A stretch of DNA of 64,000 nt from JASGCL01 sp965203915 (GCA_965203915.1 OZ241918.1:1054001-1118000), one strand, 5' to 3'; positions 52,726-62,211 are shown, counted from the stretch's first letter. A program made the numbers and translations. Notes: generated from the letters alone by a model not told the origin.

Positions 52726-53229
52726 ATGAACGAAAAAACGCTTGCCACCGCCGAACTTGATTGGGAGCAGATGGTTGGGCTATTTCCTAGCGGCCTCGCT
52801 AGTGGCGAACCCGTGCTCATGTTGCCCACCAACTATACGCCTAGCGACGATGAAGAATTTATGAATCCTTTGATGCGAGAATATTTCCGCAAAAAATTAA
52901 TAACCTGGCGCCAAGAATTGTTAAAAAACAATGCCGACATCATAGAAGATTTGCAACAAGATAGTGATAAAAAACCCGACATCTTAGAAAGGGCGAGCTT
53001 TGAGCAGATGCGTTCGGTTGACCTTCATGCTCGGAATCGGCAACGCAAGCTGATAGTTAAAATTAATGACGCCTTGATAAGAATCGCCAATAAAAAATAT
53101 GGCTTTTGCGAGGACACAGGTCGCCCCATCGACCTAAAACGGTTGGAGGCTCGCCCCATCGCAACCCTATCAATTGAGGCTCAAAAGAACTATGAAAATG
53201 AAGAGCGTAACTATAACGATGACCTATAA
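52726..53229 (+). CDS. dksA: RNA polymerase-binding factor DksA, single-cysteine type
   Basis: 167 aa. The coiled coil runs about 50-110; its tip has KKPDILERA, matching the DxxDxA tip with D, E and A. The C-terminal finger reads YGFCEDTGRPIDLKRLEARPIATLSIEAQ: only the first of the four zinc cysteines is kept, the others being T, S and A. Such zinc-free DksA versions are common in alphaproteobacteria. DksA with ppGpp redirects RNA polymerase. SD AAAAGAAA-like only. An N-terminal extension (about 35 residues) precedes the homologous part. Confidence 0.92.
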   Translation: MNEKTLATAELDWEQMVGLFPSGLASGEPVLMLPTNYTPSDDEEFMNPLMREYFRKKLITWRQELLKNNADIIEDLQQDSDKKPDILERASFEQMRSVDLHARNRQRKLIVKINDALIRIANKKYGFCEDTGRPIDLKRLEARPIATLSIEAQKNYENEERNYNDDL

Positions 53230-53339
53230 TATTCTTAAGCCATTTATTCATTCTTATTACCTGCCCTACAAAATATTTTATCCTCCTTGTCTGTTCTCTA
53301 TTAGGCTATCCTGAAAGCATCAGTTAATATTTTATCAAA

Positions 53340-54752
53340 ATGAGCGGGATAGATATTCCCACTCCCACAATTATCCATCACATGAATAACAAGAATCTTA
53401 TTCTCCTCACCGATGCTTACAAAACATCGCATTGGCAACTTTATCCTGAGGATACCAATTTCGTTCATTTTTATGCTGAGGCCCGCACGGGCGACCTGAT
53501 ACAATTTTTTGGTTTGCAGATTTATTTGATGGATTATTTGCAAAACCCTATCAGCAAACAAGACATCGTCGAAGCCGAAGACTTCACCCGCCAATATGGT
53601 TTACCATTCTACAAAGCAGGCTGGGAAAAATTGCTTGCCGACCATGGCGGATTCATGCCCGTTAAAATAAAAGCCGTGGCCGAAGGCACCAACCTTACCT
53701 CTTCCAATGTTTTGTTAACCGTTGAAAACACCGACCCTGCTTTTTACTGGTTGCCATCTTATTTGGAAACTCAGATATTACGCGCCATTTGGTACCCAAG
53801 TTCGGTTGCCAGTTTATCCAAAAAAATTAAGAATCTTATCTTGCGTTATTTGAAAAAAAATGGCGATGAGCGCGGCGTTAATTTTAAATTGCATGATTTT
53901 GGCGCGCGCGGCGTTTCGTCTCATGAATCGGCGATGTTGGGTGCCGCCGCCCATTTAATCAATTTTGATGGCAGCGATACGTTGGAAGGTTCGCTCGCCC
54001 TGCAACAATATTACGGTGCCCCTATCATCGGGCGTTCTATCCCCGCCACCGAACATACCAACATCATTGCTTTTGGCGATACCGAAAAAAGCGAAGAAAT
54101 GGCTTTTCGCAAATTGTTATCGGCCTATGCCAAACCTGGCGCGGTGGTGGCTTGCGTTTCTGACACCCGCAATATTTATTTGGCCATCGACAAATTGTGG
54201 GGCGAAACCTTGCGGCAAAATATCATCGACAGCGGTGCCACCTTGGTTATTCGTCCCGACAGCGGCGACCCGTCGGTCGTTGCGCCCTCTTGCGTGCAAT
54301 TGCTCGACCATAAATTTGGCCATCAGTTAAATCAAAAAGGTTATAAGGTGCTTAATCATGTCAGGGTTATCCAGGGCGACGGCATCAATTATGAAACCAT
54401 ATCTTCTATCTTGGCGATATTGGACGACATGGGATATTCCGCCGATAATATTATTTTTGGTATGGGCGGCGCGTTGTTGCAAATGCCCAACCGCAACACC
54501 CATTCCTTTGCTTACAAATGCAGCGCGGTGCGGGTGGGTGATAAATTGATAGAAACCTATAAATCGCCCATCACCGATCGGGGCAAGGCCAGCAAAAAAG
54601 GTATTTTAAAATTAACAAAAGATAAGGACGGTTATCACACCCTAACCGACAAACAACCTGGCACCGATCTGTTGCAAGAAAAATTTAACCATGGAAAATT
54701 GCTCAACACCATGAATTTCGAGCAAATTCGCCACAATAGTTTGATTGATTAA
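53340..54752 (+). CDS. Nicotinamide phosphoribosyltransferase-like (NAMPT/NadV family)
   Basis: 470 aa. LILLTDAYKTSHWQLYPEDTNFVHFYAEAR opens the enzyme; the core has LHDFGARGVSSHESAMLGAAAHLINFDGSDT, IGRSIPATEHTNIIAFG, and LVIRPDSGDPS, then FGMGGALLQ. These are features of the nicotinamide-using branch rather than of nicotinate PncB. It makes NMN from nicotinamide and PRPP for NAD salvage. The ATG at 53382 is an alternative start nearer to the conserved region; TATTTT just before 53340 favours the longer form. No nadM/NUDIX partner is adjacent. Confidence 0.87.
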   Translation: MSGIDIPTPTIIHHMNNKNLILLTDAYKTSHWQLYPEDTNFVHFYAEARTGDLIQFFGLQIYLMDYLQNPISKQDIVEAEDFTRQYGLPFYKAGWEKLLADHGGFMPVKIKAVAEGTNLTSSNVLLTVENTDPAFYWLPSYLETQILRAIWYPSSVASLSKKIKNLILRYLKKNGDERGVNFKLHDFGARGVSSHESAMLGAAAHLINFDGSDTLEGSLALQQYYGAPIIGRSIPATEHTNIIAFGDTEKSEEMAFRKLLSAYAKPGAVVACVSDTRNIYLAIDKLWGETLRQNIIDSGATLVIRPDSGDPSVVAPSCVQLLDHKFGHQLNQKGYKVLNHVRVIQGDGINYETISSILAILDDMGYSADNIIFGMGGALLQMPNRNTHSFAYKCSAVRVGDKLIETYKSPITDRGKASKKGILKLTKDKDGYHTLTDKQPGTDLLQEKFNHGKLLNTMNFEQIRHNSLID

Positions 54753-54757
54753 TAACA

Positions 54758-55927
54758 ATGAATTATCAACTTATTACCGACCCCAGCGCGCTGGATAATT
54801 TTTTGCAAAGCATCGCCAATGATCGGGTTATTGCCATTGATACCGAGTTCATGCGCGAGAAAACTTTTTTCGCGCAATTATGCTTGGTGCAGGTAGCAGG
54901 ACAAGGTGGTGCGGCGGTTATTGATATTTTATCCCCCACCTTTTCTGAATCCGCATCATCTTTATCCCCGCTGTGGGAATTCTTGGCCAAGGAAGAGATT
55001 ATAAAAATTATGCATGCGGGATCTCAAGATATTGAAATTATTTACAATTTAACCAAAAAAATTCCGCCCAATATCATCGACAGTCAATTGGCATCGGCCG
55101 TATTGGGTTTGGGGGATAACCTTGGTTATCAAAAATTGGTGGAGATGTTTTTAAAAAAGAATTTGGACAAAACCATGCAATATATCAATTGGCAAAACCG
55201 CCCCCTGCCCGCTAAGGCGTTGGATTATGCGGCGCTTGATGTTATTTATTTGCTTGAAATTTATCAGCAAATAGAAAAATTATTGTTAGAAAAAAAACGC
55301 ATGGCATGGTTGCAAGAAGAAATGTCAAAATTGTTGGATGTCAAAAGTTACGAATTGGATTATGATAATGCTTGGCGTCGGTTAAAAAAATTACCGCGTG
55401 ATGGAAAAAAACTACGCGCCGCGCAATTGCTTGCCGCATGGCGTGAAGAACGGGCGGTGAAGAAAAACCTGCCGCGTGGTTTTATTTTGCGTGACGAATT
55501 GTTGCTTGATATTGCCAACCATTTACCACAAGACCCCAGCGATTTGAGAACATTGCGCGGCGCGGGCGTCATCATAAAAAATGAAAATTTAATGTCGAGC
55601 ATTTTTTCCATCATCAAGCAAGTCATGAGCGATGATGGCGGCTATTCATCGCCACGCACCGAAAAACGCGAGTTTATCGATATTCCCGAAAATGCTTTGG
55701 AAATGTTAAAATTATTATTAAAACTCATTGCTCGCGAACAAAATGTTGTGGCGCGGGTCATAGCCCGCGAACAGGACCTTATCGATTTTTTGTTAAAAAA
55801 ACCGCAAGCAAAAATTTTACAAGATTGGCGTTACGAAGTATTTGGCAAAAGGGCGGAAAAATTACTGCGCGGCGACCTGTCTTTGAAGTTGAAAAATAGC
55901 GAGATTGAATTTATAGAATTGGCATGA
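54758..55927 (+). CDS. rnd: Ribonuclease D
   Basis: 389 aa. DEDD exonuclease: VIAIDTEFMREKTFFAQLCLVQVAG (D, E), IKIMHAGSQDIEIIYNL (D), and ALDYAALDVIYLLEIY (Y, D) are in place. The linker and HRDC domains follow (AAWREERAVKKNLPRGFILRDELLLDIA), about 200-300 and beyond. It trims 3' ends of tRNA precursors. It overlaps the start of cysS by 4 bp (ATGA), so the two are translationally coupled. Confidence 0.94.
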   Translation: MNYQLITDPSALDNFLQSIANDRVIAIDTEFMREKTFFAQLCLVQVAGQGGAAVIDILSPTFSESASSLSPLWEFLAKEEIIKIMHAGSQDIEIIYNLTKKIPPNIIDSQLASAVLGLGDNLGYQKLVEMFLKKNLDKTMQYINWQNRPLPAKALDYAALDVIYLLEIYQQIEKLLLEKKRMAWLQEEMSKLLDVKSYELDYDNAWRRLKKLPRDGKKLRAAQLLAAWREERAVKKNLPRGFILRDELLLDIANHLPQDPSDLRTLRGAGVIIKNENLMSSIFSIIKQVMSDDGGYSSPRTEKREFIDIPENALEMLKLLLKLIAREQNVVARVIAREQDLIDFLLKKPQAKILQDWRYEVFGKRAEKLLRGDLSLKLKNSEIEFIELA

Positions 55928-57372
55928 CCGATATCTACATTTTTAATACCGCAACTGGCCAAAAAGAAAAATTTGTGCCGATAGATAAAAATAATATCCG
56001 CATGTATGTTTGCGGCCCAACGGTTTACGATGATATTCATATCGGCAACGCCCGCCCGTTGATTGTGTTCGATGTGATGTATCGTTTATTAAAATACCAA
56101 TATGGTCAACAACATGTAACCTACGCCCGCAATATCACCGATATCGATGATAAAATCATCACCCGTAGCAAAGAAAAAAACATCACCCCGCAACAATTAA
56201 CCGATGAAACCATCGCCCATTTTCATGCCATCACCGCTGCCCTAGGGTGCGCGGTTGACATAGAACCACGCGCCACCACCCATATCCAAGACATGGTGGC
56301 GATGATTGAAAAATTATTGGCGTCGGGATTTGCCTACCAAGCCGAAGGCCATGTGTTGTTCGATGTCAGTAAAATGGCCGATTACGGCAAATTTGCAAAA
56401 CGCCCGCTTGACGATTTGTTGATGGGGGCGCGGATTGAGGTCGCGCCCTATAAAAGATCCGCGCTGGATTTCGTCCTATGGAAGCCAGCCAAGCCTGGCG
56501 AGCCGTCCTATGCTTCGCCGCGGGGCGCGGGCCGCCCAGGCTGGCACATCGAATGCTCGGCCATGGCCGAAAAACATTTGGGTGGGCATTTTGACATCCA
56601 TGGCGGGGGGCAGGATTTGATTTTCCCCCACCACCAAAATGAATTGGCGCAAAGCCGCGGCTGTGGGCATCCATTTGCAAATTATTGGATGCACAATGGT
56701 TTTGTTTTGATAGATGGCAAAAAAATGAGCAAGTCCGAAGGGAATTTTATTACGGTGCGCGACCTGCTCGAACGGCAAAAAATCCCCACCACGGTGCTGC
56801 GCCTGCTGATGCTTTCGACCCATTATCGCCAACCGTTGGATTTTACCGATGGCAGGTTGCAAGAAGCCAAAGAAATTGTTGATAAACTAAATTACGCTTT
56901 TATCAACAGAACCTTTAAAGAAAATATTTCGGAAGAAGATTCTCAAAAGATAAAAAACAAAATAATAGAATTGTTGGGCAACGACCTCGACACCATTTCC
57001 CTGCTTGCCGAGATGCACCAATCCATCAAATCTTTTAACAAAGATAAAAAAGATATGGATATATGTTTTTTACAAGAGGTCAGTCACATTCTTGGCTTGG
57101 CGGCCTCCTACTACAATAACATACCCGACGAAACAAAAATTGGCGGATGGCTTGGCAAGATATTTAATTCCCCTGCGACCACGCCTGCCGCAGGTCACGA
57201 GGTCGAGTCGGACATTACCCGCATTACCAACCAACGTTACCGCGCAAGGTTGGCAAAAGATTTTAAAAAATCAGACGAATTACGCCAGGAAATAATAGCC
57301 CTGGGCTATGCTGTGAATGACTTACCCAATCATCAGGTTAATATCGTTCACAAGTCGTTATTAAAAAACTAA
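55924..57372 (+). CDS. cysS: Cysteine-tRNA ligase
   Basis: 482 aa. Class I motifs: HIGNARP (HIGH) after MYVCGPTVYDDI with the first zinc cysteine, and KKMSKSEGN (KMSKS). The zinc/substrate site has GWHIECSAMAEKHLGGHFDIHGGGQDLIFPHHQNE. The anticodon-binding helical part includes ARLAKDFKKSDELRQEIIALGYAV. It charges tRNA-Cys with high specificity. The gene is coupled to rnd upstream and followed 39 bp later by grpE. Confidence 0.97.
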   Translation: MTDIYIFNTATGQKEKFVPIDKNNIRMYVCGPTVYDDIHIGNARPLIVFDVMYRLLKYQYGQQHVTYARNITDIDDKIITRSKEKNITPQQLTDETIAHFHAITAALGCAVDIEPRATTHIQDMVAMIEKLLASGFAYQAEGHVLFDVSKMADYGKFAKRPLDDLLMGARIEVAPYKRSALDFVLWKPAKPGEPSYASPRGAGRPGWHIECSAMAEKHLGGHFDIHGGGQDLIFPHHQNELAQSRGCGHPFANYWMHNGFVLIDGKKMSKSEGNFITVRDLLERQKIPTTVLRLLMLSTHYRQPLDFTDGRLQEAKEIVDKLNYAFINRTFKENISEEDSQKIKNKIIELLGNDLDTISLLAEMHQSIKSFNKDKKDMDICFLQEVSHILGLAASYYNNIPDETKIGGWLGKIFNSPATTPAAGHEVESDITRITNQRYRARLAKDFKKSDELRQEIIALGYAVNDLPNHQVNIVHKSLLKN

Positions 57373-57411
57373 ACCCTTGAAAAATGGCGAGGAACACCCT
57401 AAATAAAAATC

Positions 57412-58035
57412 ATGTCTAATGATAAAAAAAATAATGGCGCGGCGCATGACGCCGAAAAAAATAAAACTTCACCATTAGAGGAAGGCTCTTCGACATCGCC
57501 CAGCGCGCACCCCGCCGATAAAGATGGCGATAATATTGATTTACCCCCTGCTCACCTTACCGATGCCGACAAGGTTGCACAATTGGAACAACAATTGTTG
57601 GAGGCCAAGGACAAAATGTTGCGCGCCATGGCCGATGCCGATAATATAAAAAAACGCGCCTTCAAAGATATCGAGGACGGCCGCAAATATGCCCCACAAA
57701 TGGTGATGAGGGAGATATTGCCCATTTTTGACAATTTATCCGAAGCCATAAAAAATATCAGCGAAGAAGATAAAAGCCAAAATTCTAAAATAGACCTATT
57801 GTGCAAAAGTTTAGAATTGATTTTGAAAATGGCGGAGGGCGTGTTTGAAAAATTCATGATTACAAAAACCGCCAATTGTGGTGATAAATTTGATCCCAAC
57901 CTGCATCAGGCCTTATCCACCAAACCTGCAACCGAACAAGCCCAAAGCAAGGACACCATCGCCGAAGTCTTGCAACAGGGTTATATGATACACGATAGAC
58001 TGATAAGACCTGCCTTAGTCGTCGTTTTTCAATAA
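57412..58035 (+). CDS. grpE: GrpE nucleotide exchange factor
   Basis: 207 aa. A disordered, charged N-terminus (about 1-60) precedes the long paired helix (VAQLEQQLLEAKDKMLRAMADADNIKKRAFKDIEDGRKYA). The beta-wing has FDPNLHQALSTKPA and the end is VLQQGYMIHDRLIRPALVVV. GrpE releases ADP from DnaK. dnaK is not in the window. The gene is followed by 124 bp of AT-rich DNA and tRNA-Gln. Confidence 0.95.
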   Translation: MSNDKKNNGAAHDAEKNKTSPLEEGSSTSPSAHPADKDGDNIDLPPAHLTDADKVAQLEQQLLEAKDKMLRAMADADNIKKRAFKDIEDGRKYAPQMVMREILPIFDNLSEAIKNISEEDKSQNSKIDLLCKSLELILKMAEGVFEKFMITKTANCGDKFDPNLHQALSTKPATEQAQSKDTIAEVLQQGYMIHDRLIRPALVVVFQ

Positions 58036-58159
58036 TTTTTTTATACAGACATTGTCCCTCACCCCGCAAAAAAAAATATAATTTTTTTTGTCTAAGTCGC
58101 GCGCTTAAAAGTTTATCTATTGTTTTTCAAAAAGAAATAAGTTAAGAAACAATCACCGT

Positions 58160-58234
<75 letters not shown>

Positions 58235-58329
58235 ATATTTGTTGGCAAGATGATGTTATTGCATATAAAATTGTGATACAATATGGCGTCGTTATAAAGT
58301 TTGTCTAACCTAACTGGCCAACGAATATA

Positions 58330-58920
58330 ATGACAGGAATAGAATCAATAATGACCGAGACCACTTTTCCATTTTATTGCGCGGCTGTTGCCAATAATTT
58401 TAACTTGCTTAAAAAGTTAGAACCGATGATTATGGAAGTTGTAACTTTATGCGAAAAATCATTACAAGCGGGCGGAAAAATAATTTTTATTGGCAATGGT
58501 GGGTCGGCGGCCGACAGTCAACATCTTGCCGCCGAACTGGTTGGTCGTTATAAAAAAAACCGCGCGGGAATTGCCGCCATCGCCCTTACCACCGATACCT
58601 CGGCCCTGACCGCCATTGCCAACGATTTCGGTTATGACCATGTTTTTAGCCGTCAATTAGAAGCCTTGGGCAAAAAAGGCGACGTGCTTTTTGCCCTATC
58701 AACCAGTGGCAACAGCAGCAACATCGTGCATGCTATCGCAACGGCAAAAAAAGTCGGCATAACCGTGGTCGGCCTAACGGGCGATGGCGGCGGCAAAATG
58801 AAAAATGATTGCGATTATCTTTTGGCCGTGCCGTCCAGCGAGACCAACCATATTCAAGAAATGCACATTGCTATTGGCCATTTTATTTGTGGGACGTTGG
58901 AGGAAAAATTAGCAAGGTAG
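58330..58920 (+). CDS. gmhA: Phosphoheptose isomerase (SIS domain)
   Basis: 196 aa. GKIIFIGNGGSAADSQHLAAELVGRYKKNRAGIAAIALTTDTSALTAIANDFGYDHVFSRQL is typical of GmhA, with the DVLFALSTSGNSSNIVHAI sugar-phosphate loop and a C-terminal HIQEMHIAIGHFIC histidine helix. It converts sedoheptulose 7-phosphate to D-glycero-D-manno-heptose 7-phosphate for LPS core. It may serve the same envelope as the glycan cluster at 19.6-24.3 kb. A second ATG at 58351 is an alternative start. prfB begins 2 bp after its stop. Confidence 0.92.
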   Translation: MTGIESIMTETTFPFYCAAVANNFNLLKKLEPMIMEVVTLCEKSLQAGGKIIFIGNGGSAADSQHLAAELVGRYKKNRAGIAAIALTTDTSALTAIANDFGYDHVFSRQLEALGKKGDVLFALSTSGNSSNIVHAIATAKKVGITVVGLTGDGGGKMKNDCDYLLAVPSSETNHIQEMHIAIGHFICGTLEEKLAR

Positions 58921-58922
58921 CA

Positions 58923-60039
58923 ATGAACAGCGATATTAAGAATCTTAATGAAAAAATCCAGCAGGGCTTAACCTTGCTAAGGGGGTATCTTTGACTTGCC
59001 AAATTTAGAAAAAAAATTGGCGGAATTAAATAATGTAACTGACAATGATAATTTGTGGGCAGATTCGCAAAAAGCCGCCGCCATATTAAAAGAAAAATCA
59101 TCTATCGAAAAAAAAATATCCAGCATAAGCGACTTAGAAAAAGCAACCCAAGATGCCATGGCCCTGGTCGAATTGGGTGACGAAGCGGAAGATGACAATT
59201 TGCTGCAAGAAGCAACCAGCGAATTACAAAAAATATCCGAAACCATCGAAACCATAAAGTTGGAGTCGTTGTTGAGCGGCGACGCCGACCATTACAATTG
59301 CTTTTTAGAAATTCACGCGGGCGCGGGCGGCACCGAATCGCAAGATTGGGCCGAAATGTTGTTGCGACTCTATAGCCGTTGGGCCGAAAAACATAAGCAT
59401 CAGGTCGAATTAATCCAAGAAACCCGCGGCGAAGAAGCGGGGGTAAAATCGGCTATCTTGCATATCAAGGGGGATAAGGTTTTTGGTTGGCTCAAAACCG
59501 AAAAGGGCGTGCATCGCCTGGTGCGTATTTCGCCGTTTGATGCCAATAAAAAACGTCATACCTCTTTTGCTTCGGTTGATATTTACCCTGAGATAGATGA
59601 CACCATCGATATTGTTGTCGAGGACAAAGATATAACGGTCGATACTTACCGCGCATCGGGCGCGGGCGGGCAACATGTTAATCGCACCGACAGCGCGGTG
59701 CGTATTACGCACCACCCGTCGGGAATTATTGTTCAATGCCAAAATGCCAGGTCGCAACACCAAAACCGCGCCCAGGCCATGCGCATGTTGCAATCGCGAT
59801 TATATGACGAAGAATTGCGCAAGAAAGAATCGGCGGAAAAAACAAACTACGACAACAAATCAGATATTGGTTGGGGACACCAGATTAGGTCTTATGTTCT
59901 GCATCCTTATCAAATGGTTAAGGACCTGCGCACGGGGATAGAAACCAGCAACACCACCGCGGTGCTTGACGGCGATATTGATAATTTTCTATCATCCGCC
60001 CTGGCAAGCAAGGCTGGCACCCAAAGAAAAGAAAAATAA
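58923..60039 (+). CDS. prfB: Peptide chain release factor 2 with programmed +1 frameshift
   Basis: About 371 aa made from two frames. Frame 0 begins at ATG 58923 and reads 23 codons to an in-frame TGA at 58992-58994. A +1 shift at CTTTGAC (58989-58995) continues with GACTTGCCAAAT and runs to 60039. A GGGGG stimulator stands just upstream. The main part has the anticodon-like SPF (RISPFDANKK) and GGQ (ASGAGGQHVNRTDSAVRITH) motifs. RF2 reads TGA and TAA; the shift autoregulates RF2 level. It is not a pseudogene. The gene follows gmhA closely. Confidence 0.96.
58980..58995 (+). promoter_or_regulatory. RF2 programmed frameshift site
   Basis: AGGGGG (58980-58985), three bases, then CTTTGAC (58989-58995): the SD-like spur, slippery CTT and stop TGA arranged exactly as in Escherichia coli prfB. 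Low RF2 lets the ribosome shift +1 at CTT. Confidence 0.95.
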
Positions 60040-60040
60040 A

Positions 60041-61084
60041 ATGTTTAATGTTTTTGATATATACCTACCTATCGCGGGGGTTTCGATTAATGGGTTATTT
60101 CTTATCTTCATCGGCGCGGGCGTTGGTATTTTAAGCGGTATATTTGGAATTGGCGGCGGTTTTATTATCACGCCGCTGCTGTTTTTTTTGGGGGTGCCGC
60201 CGAATATTGCCGTGGCAACCTCCGCCAATCAGGTGTTGGCCACCGCCATATCGGGTTGTTTGTTGCAACATAAACAGGGCGGGATAGATTTTAAGATAGG
60301 TAATTACATGCTTATCGGCGGGGTAAGCGCGGTCATGTTGGGAAGTGTGTTGTTCGCCAGTTTGAAATCAATCGGGCAGATCGATCTATTCTTGCGCATA
60401 TCTTACATTGCTTTTTTGTTGTTGGTTGGCGGCATGATCTGGCGCGAAAGCCTAATCGCTATCAGACGGCGTAAGGGCAGCGATTTTTGGAAAAACTATA
60501 TCCAAATTCCCTTTGCCACGCCGATGAATTTATCCATAAAATTGCCAACCGATGTTTTGTCATCATCCGCTTTTGCCTTCACCGATAGAATAAAAAAAAA
60601 TATAGCCAAACGTTTTAAATATTGGGTAAAGAATTTGCCTTCGGTTGAATATTTTGAAACATCGGGTATTAAGGTAAGTATTTGGCTGCCTATTATTTTG
60701 GGTGCCTTGATAGGGTTCTTCTCTTCTATCCTCGGGGTGGGCGGTAGTATTATTGCCATTCCCTTCATGACCTATATTTTAAAAATGCCGAGCAAGACGG
60801 TGGTGGGCAGCTCGCTTTATCAAATAGTTTTTATTTCCGCCCTGACCAGCCTGATGCAAAGCATGTTGGGGCGGTCGCTGGATATTGTGTTGAGCGTTAT
60901 CCTAACCACGGGGGGGGTGTTGGGAATGATGCTGGGCAATCAATTTAACAAAAGCCTGTCGCCCGATGTGTTGCGTTTCTGTTTTTCTTGCTTGGTGTTG
61001 GTATTGGCAAGTATTTTGTTGTTGGGGCTTTTTATTAGGCCTCATTCATTGTTTTTGTTATCCACCATTATTTTAGCAAAATAA
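60041..61084 (+). CDS. TauE/SafE-family membrane permease
   Basis: 347 aa from ATG 60041, directly after the prfB stop. The duplicated TauE/SafE motif is visible: LIFIGAGVGILSGIFGIGGGFIITPLLFFLGVPPNIAVATS in the first half and ILGALIGFFSSILGVGGSIIAIPFMTYILKMPSKTVVGSSLYQ in the second, each with ATS/GSS. About eight membrane segments. Relatives export sulfite, sulfoacetate or other organic anions; the substrate here is unknown. It forms a unit with the TIGR02186 protein and a glutaredoxin downstream. Confidence 0.9.
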   Translation: MFNVFDIYLPIAGVSINGLFLIFIGAGVGILSGIFGIGGGFIITPLLFFLGVPPNIAVATSANQVLATAISGCLLQHKQGGIDFKIGNYMLIGGVSAVMLGSVLFASLKSIGQIDLFLRISYIAFLLLVGGMIWRESLIAIRRRKGSDFWKNYIQIPFATPMNLSIKLPTDVLSSSAFAFTDRIKKNIAKRFKYWVKNLPSVEYFETSGIKVSIWLPIILGALIGFFSSILGVGGSIIAIPFMTYILKMPSKTVVGSSLYQIVFISALTSLMQSMLGRSLDIVLSVILTTGGVLGMMLGNQFNKSLSPDVLRFCFSCLVLVLASILLLGLFIRPHSLFLLSTIILAK

Positions 61085-61882
61085 ATGATGCCAAGGTTGT
61101 TGTTAACTCTTTTTTTGTTATCATGGGTTGCGGGGGGCGCGATGCCCGCACGCGCGGCAACCGTGTCCGATACTGTTATTAATATGGACCTCAATTTTCA
61201 TCAAAAACTATTATTGGTGAGCGGTGATTTCGATAATCAAAAAGAAGAAGTTATTCTAACCCTGACTGGCCCCGATATGAATGTTAATTTATGGCAAAAA
61301 AAACAATTTTGGGGCATTTGGGTAAATGGGCAAAAGAAAACATTCGAAGAAATTCCGTCTTTTTATTTTTGGGCAACCAGCGACATGACATTAAGTGGTC
61401 GGTTAGCAAATTGGCAAAAATATATCCTATCGATTGGTGATAATGCCCTAAGCCAAAATTTTTATAATCAACTGAAAGATGACAACCAAACCCGTCGCGA
61501 TTACAGCAACGGCTTGTTGCAATCGCTGATAAATAAAAAAATATATTTTGCTGAGCCAGCTAGAATTTTTAAAAATAATGCAAAATTTTATTTACCCATT
61601 GTTATCTACCCCGAAACACCGATAGGCGTTTATCACCTGACCATTTATTATGTGGCAGAAAACCACATTGTGCGCACCGAACAAATGCCCATTATTATTG
61701 AAAAGAAGGGATTAAGTTCGGCGATTAGCAATTTTGCAGAAAAAAATTCCTTGCTTTATGGCGTGGTAGCAATTATTATGGCGGTGCTGTTTGGTTATGG
61801 TTCATACGTTATTTATGAAAAATTTGTGATGGCGAAATTGAAACGCCAACCGCGCGCTAAAAAAAAGAAGGATAAGAAATGA
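61085..61882 (+). CDS. TIGR02186 / Alph_Pro_TM family membrane protein
   Basis: 265 aa. Signal peptide LLLTLFLLSWVAGGAMPARAA, a periplasmic beta-rich part with the family opening ADTVINMDLNFHQKLLLVSGDF-type sequence, FWGIWVNGQKKTFEEIPSFYFWATSD, and YFAEPARIFKNNAKFYLPIVIYPETPIGVYHLTIY. One C-terminal TM helix (LLYGVVAIIMAVLFGYGSYVIY) then a Lys-rich tail. The function is unknown; genes of this family follow TauE/SafE-like permeases, which suggests an auxiliary subunit. ATG follows the permease stop at once. Confidence 0.85.
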   Translation: MMPRLLLTLFLLSWVAGGAMPARAATVSDTVINMDLNFHQKLLLVSGDFDNQKEEVILTLTGPDMNVNLWQKKQFWGIWVNGQKKTFEEIPSFYFWATSDMTLSGRLANWQKYILSIGDNALSQNFYNQLKDDNQTRRDYSNGLLQSLINKKIYFAEPARIFKNNAKFYLPIVIYPETPIGVYHLTIYYVAENHIVRTEQMPIIIEKKGLSSAISNFAEKNSLLYGVVAIIMAVLFGYGSYVIYEKFVMAKLKRQPRAKKKKDKK

Positions 61883-62136
61883 AAAAAGTTGAAATTTTTA
61901 CACGCGACATGTGCGCTTTTTGCGATCAAGCAAAAAATTTGCTGAAACAACAAAATATTTCGTTCGTCGAATATAATATTTGGCATGATAAGGCGGCGGC
62001 CGAAGATATGAAAAAACGTGTGCCCAACGCCCGCACCGTGCCACAGATTTTTATTGGTGGCGTCGCCGTGGGTGGCTATGCCGACCTTATGAAACTTCAT
62101 CAGGATGGCAAATTGCAAACCATGCTGGCCGATTAG
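61879..62136 (+). CDS. grxC: Glutaredoxin (GrxC type)
   Basis: 85 aa. EIFTRDMCAFCDQAKNLLKQQN carries the CxxC as C12-A-F-C15 (normally CPYC), and VPNARTVPQIFIGGVAVGGYADLMKLHQDGKL gives the cis-Pro TVPQIFI and glutathione-binding GG-xDL. It reduces disulfides with glutathione. The ATG overlaps the TIGR02186 stop by 4 bp, so it is coupled to the transport pair, an arrangement that may point to sulfur handling. Confidence 0.93.
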   Translation: MKKVEIFTRDMCAFCDQAKNLLKQQNISFVEYNIWHDKAAAEDMKKRVPNARTVPQIFIGGVAVGGYADLMKLHQDGKLQTMLAD

Positions 62137-62211
62137 TGTTGAATGATGAGGGCGCGCCTAACCACCCCATATTACGCTCGCCACAAAAACCCTTGCTAAA
62201 CCGCAAGTATT

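Noticed and set aside
58996..60039. prfB as a 5'-truncated or frameshifted pseudogene
   Set aside because: The break is the canonical programmed RF2 frameshift site.
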